27,134 nucleotides of DNA from Thamnocephalis sphaerospora (Eukaryota; Zoopagomycota; Zoopagomycetes; Zoopagales; Sigmoideomycetaceae), in contig KZ992599.1 in the NCBI GenBank assembly GCA_003614735.1, forward strand, positions 1-27,134, in the 5' to 3' direction. The position numbers and the translations under genes were made by a program. The stretch's first letter is position 1, and each line of letters opens with the position of its first letter. Below are positions 1-8,806 of this stretch, piece by piece. The notes beneath the pieces are model-generated. The model saw only the letters and a program-made list of their open reading frames with translations, did no database searches and had not been told where the DNA came from.

Positions 1-1157
1 GGGGACACATGGTTCACTGCCCGTAAAGTGTGCGTGTATCTGTTTCTTGCCGTGAGCATTTGGCAGACAATGCCCCGCGCATTCTTGACCTATGGGAAGC
101 TGGCCGTGGAAGATGGCTTTGCCGGTGCACTCCTTGCGGCCACGTTTGTTGTTGTCCGGAACATGTCGAACTTGGTGTCGCATAATGAGCAGGGTTCAGC
201 AATAGAACGTGTTGGCCAGGCTTGGGCGACAATAGGCAGGCGGTTGGCGCAGAAAGGCGTACAGGTGACGAGAAGATGCCAGTGCCACCAGGCAGTGCAT
301 CGGCGCCTTAGCCTTTCTGCTGGTAGGCCTGAGATTGGATGTTTGTTCGCGATATCATTGGCATGCGTGCAGAACAGGCAAATCGGGCTGGAAAAGGCGG
401 TCGGCAGCAGGCCTGGCTGTTCGTGCCGCATTGTGCTAGTGCACGTTGCCAGTCCGGAGGCGCATTCGCCGGCGTTGTCGTCGGCATGCCGTCCGTCTCC
501 ACAATCGTGGGCGACTGCGGAGAAAACAGTGTCCTGGTGCTGCCGTGCCGAGTGTGCACCGCGGAAGACCGTTGCCGTCTGCCAATTATAGGCAGCGTCT
601 GGACTGAGACTGGGACGTCTACATGTCGCACGAGCTGCGTGACGCGCTTCAGCATCCGTTTTCGTCTGTTGCAGCTTGTTTTCAGCCCTTATCCACGTTT
701 CTCTGACGAGCGATTGTCAAGGTGGCGGCGGCCAACTGCATGACGTCCAATTTCCCACTGCCCCGCGCCGCACTCTGCTGCGTATACGGCATATATGGCG
801 CGGCCTGTTCTCCGTTTGCCTGACAGTTTGAAACGACGTCTTTATGGGTGTGACCTACTGCCGCTTCAATCCATCGCATTTGCGCTGAGAAGCCGTGGCA
901 ACCGGTTTAGAATGTGACAGATTTGTTGGGATGAGGCGGTGGCGGGCGATACACGTGCTGGGCTTCTGCGTAGCCGACTGTGCAGTCCTTTGCCACAGTC
1001 AGCGCTGACGCGAGTACATTGGCTGCGCAGCACCAACCAGCGCTGTGCGCGCTGTCTCTGCTCGTTTTGCATCCCGCTCGTGCCCTTGTGCTCGGCTCTG
1101 ACCGACTCTGTTTGGCGTCCGCGCACCACACTGCTACACCACGCCGGCCATGTCCGC

Positions 1158-1164
1158 TATAAAA
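1158..1164 (+). promoter_or_regulatory. TATA box of the sugar transporter
   Basis: A perfect TATAAAA lies about 240 bp upstream of the transporter start codon. It is followed by a C/T-rich leader with no other strong gene start before 1400, so it is the best core-promoter candidate for that gene. The distance implies a leader of roughly 200 nt, or less if the candidate leader intron at 1224-1333 is removed. Confidence 0.55.
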
Positions 1165-1223
1165 CGGCGTGTTCCGCCAGCTTCCCCAGACCACTCCGCA
1201 TCCCTTCTGCACTTGTCTGCGAC

Positions 1224-1333
1224 GTAAGCTTGCCGCCACCTTTTGACCGACTTGCCCAAGGCTGTGTGCAATAAGCCTATCCTCGTAACGAATATCCGCC
1301 CACTCCTTACCTGTTCTCCGCTTTTTACTGCAG
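1224..1333 (+). other. Possible intron in the transporter 5' leader
   Basis: GTAAGC at 1224 fits the donors of the coding introns in this window, and TTTTTACTGCAG ends at 1333 with a pyrimidine tract. Removal would shorten the leader between the TATA box and the start codon at 1400. A second acceptor-like TTTGCAG ends at 1397, directly before the start codon. No branch-site match is compelling and the size (110 nt) is above the local norm, so this is tentative. Confidence 0.35.
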
Positions 1334-1399
1334 CGGTCGTAGCCGCCACCGCTGTACATCTCCCTGTTCTCCCGCCCGTCCATCCGCATCTTTGCAGCC

Positions 1400-2812
1400 A
1401 TGGGCAAGGGATTTATGCTGCTCACCACCGGTGTCACCGCCATCGGTGGCTTCCTGTTTGGTTACGATGTAGGCGTCATTGGTGGTTGTATCACTATGAC
1501 GCAGTTCTTGAATGTGTTTCCAGCCATCGCCGAGGACGAAGTTCTCAAGGGCTTCGTGGTAGCATCGCTCACCATTGGCTGCCTCATCGGTGCACTGGCC
1601 ACTTCCTATTTCGCTGACCGGTTCGGCCGTAAGCTCTCGTGCATGGGTGGTGCTGCCATCTTCACCGTCGGCGCCCTGCTGCAGACCATCGCCAGCTCGC
1701 TAGCGGTACTCATTCTTGGGCGTTTCATTGCCGGCCTGGCTGTCGGCATGCTGTCTGCCATTGTCCCACTTTATCTGTCGGAAATTGCTCCCAAAGAGAA
1801 ACGCGGTGCTCTGGTGTCGGCTCAGCAGCTCACCATCACCATTGGTATCGTCATCTCCTTCTTCACCAACTTTGGCTCTGACCAGCTGGAGGGCGACCTT
1901 GCCTTCCGCCTGCCATTCGGTATTCAGATGGTGTTTTCGACCTTTATGATTATTGGCATGGTCTTTTTGCCGCGTTCGCCGCGCTGGCTGGTTGCCCAGG
2001 GCCGCGTCAAGGAAGCAATGGAGGTGCTGGTTCGCGTGCGCGATTCCGTTTCTGACGCCCAGCAGGAGCTCGACGAGATCCAGGATTCGATTCGTCTTGA
2101 GCGTGAAATCGGCAACGGCAGCTGGCGAGAGCTCAAGGACAACGGCATGTGGCGCCGTGTCCTGATTGGTATTGGTCTGCAGATGTTCCAGCAGCTCACG
2201 GGTATCAACGTCGTCATGTACTACTCCAACGATGTCCTCAAGTCTGCCGGTTTTACCGGTCGCCAGCTCACGCTTCTGAGCACCGCAGTTACCGGCATTG
2301 TCAACGTTGTCGCTACGCTGCCGGGCATGTATCTGATCGATCGTGCCGGCCGCCGCGTGTTGCTGCTCACTGGCGACCTGGTGATGGCCGCTTCGTTTGC
2401 GGTGCTTGCCGCGCTCATTGGCGTGTATCAGCCAGAGTTTTCCGTAAAGGCTGTGCCCTGGGTGTGCCTTATCATGATGTGCATTTTCACCGCTGGTTTC
2501 GCCTACAGCTGGGGCCCAATCTGCTGGGTGTACCCGTCCGAGATCTTCCCCCTGCGCATTCGCGCTAAGGCGGTTTCACTGGCCACTGCCTCCAACTGGC
2601 TGTTCAACGCACTTATTGGTCTGTTGGCACCACTCCTCATGAAACTGCTTGGCTGGGGCTTCTACCTCGTGCTGGTCGGCTTTCTGGCCATTATGGGCAC
2701 CTGGGTCTTCTTCAAAGTGCCGGAAACCAAGGGCAAGTCGCTCGAGGACATGGATGCCATTTTCGGCGATAAACCTCCCGCGAGCAAGACGGTCGAGACC
2801 AAGGATATCTAA
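1400..2812 (+). CDS. MFS sugar (hexose-type) transporter
   Basis: A 470-residue plasma-membrane sugar porter of the major facilitator superfamily, expected to carry hexoses by proton symport or facilitated diffusion. Diagnostic motifs appear in family order: GGFLFGYDVGVIGG in helix 1, ADRFGRK in the loop between helices 2 and 3, LYLSEIAPKEKRGA after helix 4, PRSPRWL before the central loop, QQLTGINVVMYYS in helix 7, DRAGRR in the second-half loop, and PETKGKSLEDMD at the C-terminus. Twelve hydrophobic segments can be counted. The start ATG (context GCCATGG) directly precedes the first helix. The C-terminal tail is short, unlike the long tails of glucose-sensor paralogues, so transport rather than sensing is likelier. 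The gene has no intron, in contrast to its neighbours. It converges on LIG4, whose stop lies 197 bp beyond its own. Exact substrate cannot be read from sequence. Confidence 0.95.
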   Translation: MGKGFMLLTTGVTAIGGFLFGYDVGVIGGCITMTQFLNVFPAIAEDEVLKGFVVASLTIGCLIGALATSYFADRFGRKLSCMGGAAIFTVGALLQTIASSLAVLILGRFIAGLAVGMLSAIVPLYLSEIAPKEKRGALVSAQQLTITIGIVISFFTNFGSDQLEGDLAFRLPFGIQMVFSTFMIIGMVFLPRSPRWLVAQGRVKEAMEVLVRVRDSVSDAQQELDEIQDSIRLEREIGNGSWRELKDNGMWRRVLIGIGLQMFQQLTGINVVMYYSNDVLKSAGFTGRQLTLLSTAVTGIVNVVATLPGMYLIDRAGRRVLLLTGDLVMAASFAVLAALIGVYQPEFSVKAVPWVCLIMMCIFTAGFAYSWGPICWVYPSEIFPLRIRAKAVSLATASNWLFNALIGLLAPLLMKLLGWGFYLVLVGFLAIMGTWVFFKVPETKGKSLEDMDAIFGDKPPASKTVETKDI

Positions 2813-3009
2813 TTGACAGTCGCCACCACGGCGCCGCCATGCTCCCATTCTCATTCCGTTCTTTCTGCGTTTGTTCTCTCGGTGCGATTACCCCGGCCAC
2901 ATTAATATAAGCAGTGCGCTGGTGTCCTACACGCCGTTTCAATGTATTTATCCATGTGCACTGGTAGCTGCTAAAAAGCAGGCTGTAGCAAATGCCAGCA
3001 ATAGGCACG

Positions 3010-6000
3010 CTATTCTTGCGGGCCATCGTCTTTGACGCTATAGCCTGTGCGTAGCGATGCAAACAGTGAGACTCGACACTAAGCCCTTGCGTTGCTTACT
3101 TACCGTCTGGTGGTAGACGCTTTCTAGCCTGCTTGCATGCAAGGACCCAGTTTGCTGTGACAACTGGGACGCTAATTTGTTTTACACATTAGTGATGTCT
3201 TGTCTGAGAACTGTACCGCTGGTACACACCTGACCGCACGCTCAATAGCCTCTAGCCTTGACAAGTCGGCCGGATCCACCACCACATGAGTTAGTTCCGG
3301 GAGCTCGAGTTGGTCGGTGATTACACCACCACAGAATCCAACGATGATGTCAACTGGGTCCAGACTGCAGGAAGGGGGTGTCTAAGCGCACGATGGTGCA
3401 GGTAAGCGGTGTAGCTACTAACCTAGAAAACGGCTTTTTGGTCTCGGGGTTGCTTGGCTCCAAATAGCGGTCAAGATAGATTGTACAACCGGAGAATACT
3501 TCATCCAAACTTGGCGGTGCCAAAGTTGCAGGCGTGGCTGTCAATGGAGTACGCTCGAGTGCAGTTGCCTCTTCGCCGTCAGTGGTGCTTGCATCGCCAT
3601 CGTCTGCAATGCTTGGGGTATGGGTTGCCACGCAGGCTGGTGGACGGCGATGTTGGGTTAGCATTTCTGGTGAAGCAAATGTACCATCTCCTTCGTCGTC
3701 AGTGGTGCTGTCATCGTTGTTTGCGCTTGCACTCGTGTCTGATAGTTCGCCGTCCGATGTCTGGTAATCGGTGGTGCTGCTTCCATCGATGCTTTCGGGC
3801 AGCGGCTCCGCCGATTCGCCACGGTGCTTATGTGTGCCTTGCACTGGCCTGCCAGTTGCCTCGTTCTCGTTAGAATGTGGCAAGGATGCGTAGGTGTTGC
3901 GTGATGTGTCAATCTCCACTGAACTCGCACCCTGCCTTTCAGGTAGTGCCTCCCGACTTTTGTGCTCAGTATCGCGCTCTCGTAAAAACAGGTAGTGTCT
4001 ATCGACCAGCGGCGAGCACAGGTAAGCATGATGCGCTGTGATGCACAAAGCCCGTCACACCAACCGATCTTCTGGTACAAGCTGCTCTCCGGCTTGGATA
4101 CAGTCCCGGATCCACGCGGGGAGAATGATATCGTGCGTCTGACGCTTGATCAGATTTGCAACGACAAGCTCTGGCGCAATAATGTATGTGTGAGCTTTCA
4201 CGCTTACGTATTCAAGTGCAGCAGCTGCAAGTCTTACTCTTCTGTCCCGACACAACAATCATGTCTCGAGTAGCGCGCTCATCCTGGAAATAGGATCCGC
4301 CATTGCTTTTGATCATACGCTGCAACGTTGCCTTGTCGTTTTCGCTGTCTCCATACAAAACGCCTGTGCATCGCGGCGCAGCAAGCTGAGGAAGCAAGAA
4401 CAAGCGCCTGTAACGCGCACGCTCTTCCAGACTGTAAAAGGATACAGAAATTGCAGTTGGCGAATATCTCGGACGCCTGCTCTTGGGGTTCCTCTCCGTC
4501 GCTATTGGTGAATCTAGCAAGAATCTTTCGCGGTGGTAGCTGGAGCCGAGTTGCGTGTAAGCATCAAAAACATATCGTGAGCATGGTCCTGTCCAAGCGG
4601 CTACCTTTCTGTTCGCTTGCTTTTTGCGCTTTCCAGAGCTAGCTTCATCGCTACACAGACCGCATGCTTAGCCTCTACTTTGCACAATTAACGCAACGCT
4701 GTGTGCGCACTCACGTTCTGATCGTCTGGGACGGGCTGGATTCCTGTAGGCGACCGTTACCTGTCTGTCTTAGTGCCATGAGGTCTGCGTGTTGTGCCAC
4801 ATTAGCCGACCCCAGCGCGACCGACGCCCTTCCAGTGTGCTGAGCTACCTGCTGCCGTCATGACGTCGTCGGCATCCTTGTCGTCGCGCACGGAAATCAT
4901 ACGCGGAAAACGTAGCGTGTAGCCTACTGCATAGACATCTACAGCGCCGGTTTGTCATCCTGGCTATCCACAGTTTAGCATACAATCTACTTACTTGTGG
5001 GAATAATCTCCGTGGCATTAATGGTGACAACAAAGGAACTAGCATTGTACGCGTTAAACATCAGTGCATGCCCATGCCTCAGCCCACCAACCGTACTTTT
5101 GAGGCTCAATCACCATATCCGGGCGCTCGCGTGGTGAACTTGTCGTGCGCAGCCACGCTGGTGGAGATTCCGGGTTGAAATTGTAGCCCTTTTCAAAAAT
5201 GAGCTTGCTAGCATGCGCCGCTTGTCGTTAGCATCGCTTCTGTCTGCAACAACTACGCAGGCGCACTTGCCTGAATTCGCGCATCTGATCCACGGAAAAT
5301 CCAGTGCCAAACTTGCAGAACGTAGCGTAGCTGCAGTGTCGAATTAGTCGATAAAACTATGCCTGCTCCATCATATCAGCGCCTACCGAGTCTGGCCATT
5401 GGATGCTGCATCGTGCTCTTTGATGCCGCACACAAACGAGCCAAAGTATCCACCGCGTTTCCCACCACCCCACTGTCCACCTGCATTGAAATAGATGAGC
5501 TCGTGTAAGGTGATGGCGCACGTAAAGCCAACCGTGGGCGTACCAATAACGAGCAGATCAAGGTCTTTGATACCAGACTGCATGTACTCTGGCTTCATCT
5601 TGATCCAGCCCGGCGATCGTACATGCGGCTGATATATACTTTGCGGATTCTTGACGATGATTCCCTCCTCGCTACGCGTTCATCCAAATCATATTAACAT
5701 TGTTACATCCTGTGTCGTGCTGTACACCTACCGCCGCATCAGTGCATCATCCAGCGCAATACTAAGCTCTTTGGTTGTCTCTGCTTCTTGATGCGGCACA
5801 ATCTGCAGATATCCGGGGTTTTCGCAAACTACCTTCTTTAACAGCTCGTGTCGTTGGCTCAGTGGCCGATCGACAAGCGCGATTCCGTTGCAAAAGACAA
5901 TGTCAAATACCATGACTGGCCCAATGCACAGAGTGAGCATACGCGCCACTTGGCCGCAAAGGCATTGCAATCCGCTTACAGCAGGGGCGAATGCGGTCAT

Positions 6001-7714
6001 TGTCGATCGACTGATCTACACCAAATGCGCCACAAATATTGAGTTAGCCAAGCGCCAGTGCCTGGCGATATATGTCCATGATGTACCAATACTGGCGCTT
6101 CGCACCGTGCCAAATGGCAACATCATCTTCAAGACTGGATCGTACGCAAGCATCTCTCCATCTAGAATGACACTATGTCATGGCACAAGTCAGCAGGTGG
6201 TTAACGACTGCTGTATGTGCTATCAACTGACTTTGCTACACTTTCATGAAAGAGCTCATGAATGTGCGGTGTAAGCGATCCGCTCTTGGGGCTGCGCCCG
6301 TAAGAGCCCGACTGCTCTAAAGCCCGACTGCTCGCACGTCATGGAGACACGTAGCTGTGAGTGGAGTGGACGGCACAGCAAGCAATGCCAGCAACGCCTA
6401 CCGACTCCAGTACCGATAATGTTTGCCCGACTTGTGTAGCTGCACACGCTCGCCATCCAGCTTTTCTTCCAGCCAGAATGGCATATCGTCCATTGCCTTT
6501 GGAATTGCCGCCAGTTTTTCGCGCCGACAAGTCATTGGCTTGAAAGGATGAAACAGCTGGATGCTCTGCAGCTGTCCGTTAGTTGGTGCCGTGATCTTTG
6601 GCATGTACAGTGGCACGCAGCTTGCCTGAGTGCCAATTCGTACGGACGGATCATTCAGCTCGTCACACACTCTGCGCAGATCGCTGCAAACGTTGTAGAG
6701 CGCATTGGCATCCGGATGAAGCGCCCCAAGCACCGTATGTTCCGAAATACCACAGCGCAGCGCTGCAGGTCGTTGTAATAAGCGAATGGCAGGCAGACAA
6801 GCGGCGCAATTACGTACACTTTAGAATGATGCGAGTTATCCACTTTTGCTCTTTTGCAGTACAATGATGTATAAAGTATGTGAGCACCGCATTGCGCTCC
6901 TTCCTAGCCACATTGACCCACTCGCGAGTTAGGTTCGCCACAGCTTTTGAGATTAACCATGCTGCCACTGCCACCTACTTGTCCGAAGCATGAGCAAGCT
7001 GGTCGAGCTTGGCGTTTACATCGGCGACCGTTAGATGGCCGCTGCCCGTTACGGTACTCCGTGGCTGCAGCACACTAGCCACCACTTGACCTAGGTCACC
7101 GGCGCTACTTTGCTGCTAACGCATGTATCAGCGCGCTGCCATCAGCATCAAGGGTGTGTCGTTGCATACTGCCAAGCTGCACACCTGCGTGCCTGGCCTA
7201 CGTCGGCGATCGCGTGGTACATCGTTACGCCCTGTCCAGGATGCCTGCCACTTTAGCAAGCGCTGTGCATCCGGAGACTCTCGTGCAAGCCCAATAGCAT
7301 CCACATAGGAGCGTGCCAGTGTTGCTTCCTTGAATCGATACGTTGGCCGTTCCACATCAAGCTATGCGACCGTGCTTGTTTAGCGCTGCAAGCTCCACTA
7401 CTCGGCAAGCAAATACGACGTCCGTGACCTACGTGTGGCAGTAGCAGGCGCAGCACTGGATAGAAGCTGCCATATCGAATCCGCCACGCCTATACCCACG
7501 CCAACGGCAGACGCGTTAATGGCCGATGTCTAACAGCACGAGCGCGTGTAGGTGGTCACTGGCACGCTACCTCAATAAAGCGACCAAGTAACCTCTGTTT
7601 GACCTCGGTGACACGTTTGGTGGCTAGTGTCTCAATTAGCTTGCACACTTCGCTGAATGGCAGTGCTGCCGTGGCTGCCGCAGGTGGCTCTGTCGCCAGG
7701 GAGGAATCGTCCAT
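3010..7714 (-). CDS. LIG4: DNA ligase IV (non-homologous end joining), 26 exons
   Basis: ATP-dependent nuclear ligase that seals double-strand breaks in end joining. I resolve 26 exons giving 1030 residues, all junctions in phase: 7714-7571, 7489-7433, 7361-7185, 7115-6979, 6903-6818, 6762-6626, 6571-6402, 6327-6232, 6172-6087, 6015-5980, 5915-5732, 5671-5544, 5480-5387, 5330-5271, 5207-5097, 5038-4995, 4938-4849, 4784-4715, 4650-4605, 4539-4446, 4363-4238, 4170-4065, 3998-3423, 3364-3230, 3171-3104, 3044-3010. The DNA-binding domain is about 20-260. Catalytic motifs: KLDGER (nucleotidyl Lys about 283), ILDGEM (about 337), EEGIIVK (about 438), GWIKMKPEY (about 458). The OB fold contains IEPQNSFVV and GYTLRFPR. 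BRCT1 is about 670-765 and BRCT2 about 920-1030, separated by a Ser/Thr/Asp-rich linker of about 160 residues. Least certain are the exon 3/4 boundary and the intron at 6572-6625. No disabling change is seen. It lies 203 bp downstream of NDUFA8. Confidence 0.95.
5208..5270 (-). other. GC-AG intron in LIG4
   Basis: The 63-nt intron between the LIG4 exons ending at 5271 and starting at 5207 begins with GCAAGT after an exon ending in AG. It has branch-like GCTAACG and ends CATGCTAG. Splicing it joins the frame cleanly into the conserved OB-fold segment (EKGYNFNPESPPAWL), and no nearby GT donor gives a matching phase. GCAAGT after AG is the usual context of non-canonical GC donors. Confidence 0.8.
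6305..6333. repeat. 13-bp tandem repeat duplicating a LIG4 3' splice site
   Basis: AGCCCGACTGCTC occurs at 6305-6317 and again at 6321-6333, a 16-bp period. Read on the minus strand it places two identical GAGCAG acceptors 16 nt apart at the start of the LIG4 exon 6327-6232. The first acceptor keeps the reading frame and the family spacing after RYWSR; the second would shift the frame. Confidence 0.85.
6572..6625 (-). other. Probable second GC-AG intron in LIG4
   Basis: A 54-nt segment begins GCAAGC after CAG, contains ACTAAC, and ends GGACAG. It is stop-free and a multiple of three, so the frame also reads through. Removing it restores the family spacing between DPSV and LFHPFKPM. Retained, it would insert 18 residues absent from typical ligase IV. 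A GT donor at 6643 with the same acceptor is an alternative, but would remove the conserved VRI. Confidence 0.6.
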
Positions 7715-7792
7715 GGCGTGTCAAGAGAAGGCGAATGTGTTGTGACGACTGGCAAGTATGGCCGACGCGTTGTCATGATGGCACTATGGTGG

Positions 7793-7829
7793 TCACACAC
7801 ACACACACACACACACACGCGCACACACA
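7793..7829. repeat. (CA)n microsatellite between NDUFA8 and LIG4
   Basis: A run of about 13 CA units is interrupted by one CGCG and continued by CACACACA. It sits in the 203-bp spacer, downstream of the NDUFA8 stop (7918) and about 80 bp upstream of the LIG4 start, so it lies in the presumed LIG4 promoter or leader. Confidence 0.95.
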
Positions 7830-7917
7830 TGATGGCAAACAAGTGCTGTCTCGCTTTTTTAGCGCAGATGAACAAGACAACGAAGGGAAGACAGGATGGC
7901 GCACAGTGCACCAAAGC

Positions 7918-8583
7918 TTAGGTGTAGACTGGGTTCTTCTTCTCGTGGATCTGCTCATAGCCCTTGGGAGTGCCCGGAACGACCTTCTTCAGACCCTACA
8001 GCATCCAAGGCAATCAGACAGTGTGAGTGCCAGCCGCCAACCCATTGTCACCGTCTCACGCCACGTACCAGCTTTGCAAAGACGCATTCGTTCAGCGGCC
8101 GCTCCTCCGTGCGGCAGCGCTGGAACTCAAGGTTCCTGTTATCCAGGCACTTCCAATGCCTCTCAAACTCGGCGCCACAGTTGTCGCGCAATTTTGCGAT
8201 CCTATTGGCGGAGCAAATGGCACGCCAGAGAGACGCGTTAGCAACGCCACGTCCGTTTGCGCCACCGCTGTCACTGCCGCCACATGCTGTAGCGCTCCAG
8301 GCCGCCATCGCTGGCGCGCTGACCGCCCGTCTACTCACACATCGGCGGCACAGCGCGTCACCTTACGACCCTCCTTGAGGCAGTGCGCCGGGTCGCGGTT
8401 CTCCGCCTTGCACAGCATAAAGTCCTCGTTGTAGTCCTTGCAGTGCGCGCCAATGAAGAATGCGGCCGAAGCAAGCGGTGCGCCAGTGGCGCCGATCTCA
8501 TCTACGTGCGGCACCGACTCGGGAAGCGGCTTTGACTCCACATAGCCGTGGGTGGCGTAGCTCGGGTCGTTGGGCGTGGACAT
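7918..8583 (-). CDS. NDUFA8: Complex I subunit NDUFA8 (twin CHCH protein)
   Basis: An accessory subunit of mitochondrial NADH:ubiquinone oxidoreductase on the intermembrane-space side (20.8-kDa / PGIV family). Exons 8583-8339, 8201-8069 and 7995-7918 give 151 residues. The introns (137 and 73 nt) have donors GTGAGT and GTACGT. The first has branch-like GCTAACG. Four CX9C motifs are visible with Cys at about 48/58, 68/78, 90/100 and 111/121, the twin coiled-coil-helix-coiled-coil-helix signature oxidised by the Mia40 pathway. KEGRKVTRC and the tail LGLKKVVPGTP match fungal members closely, and the length is that of the fungal family. There is no cleavable presequence, as expected for a Mia40 substrate. 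The start ATG has context GCCATGT. The gene lies tail-to-head between the REEP-domain gene (223 bp upstream) and LIG4 (203 bp downstream). Confidence 0.95.
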
Positions 8584-8806
8584 GGCGGACCAGTGGCGGC
8601 GGTGATGATCGACCGGCGAGAAGACGGGCGTGTAGGAACGGGCGCGAGTAGGAGGTGCGCAAAGGGACAGGCAAGCAGACAGACGAACGTACGAATCGGC
8701 GATGACGATCGTGAGCGGCTGCGCGCTCATGACCGGAAGCTTGCAAACAACAACAGGCGCCGGAATGCAATAATAGGCAGTTTATCACAGGCTGCTCAGG
8801 ACACCA

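Larger units (their letters stand above)
1..1399. other. Left-edge region without a confident gene; promoter and leader of the sugar transporter
   Basis: Both strands are open over most of 1-590, so coding cannot be assigned. On the plus strand one frame is open from base 1 to a stop at 589-591. Its first 70 or so codons encode two hydrophobic stretches, while the remainder is Cys/His/Arg-rich and looks antisense-like. On the minus strand a frame at 431-90 is Cys-rich (CLFC, PCSLC) and faintly resembles PLAC8-type proteins, but the expected spacing is not met. From about 600 to 1157 I see no gene. The stretch 1158-1399 is the TATA box and pyrimidine-rich leader of the transporter that starts at 1400. 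Confidence 0.4.

Noticed and set aside
28-591. 187-codon plus-strand frame as a complete gene
   Set aside because: The second half is Cys/His/Arg-rich antisense-like sequence, no family is recognised, and the minus strand is equally open; kept only as an uncertain edge observation.
90-655. PLAC8-like Cys-rich gene on the minus strand
   Set aside because: The Cys spacing of the family is not met and no consistent splicing joins the two frames.
4195-4237. A 43-nt LIG4 intron in BRCT1
   Set aside because: The 67-nt alternative (4171-4237) aligns residue by residue with ligase IV around VVSGQKKLVVANLIKRQ, while the shorter form leaves an extra insertion.
3010-7714. LIG4 as a decayed pseudogene, because no long frame spans it
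   Set aside because: All frame changes are explained by in-phase introns with good signals, and every catalytic motif is intact.
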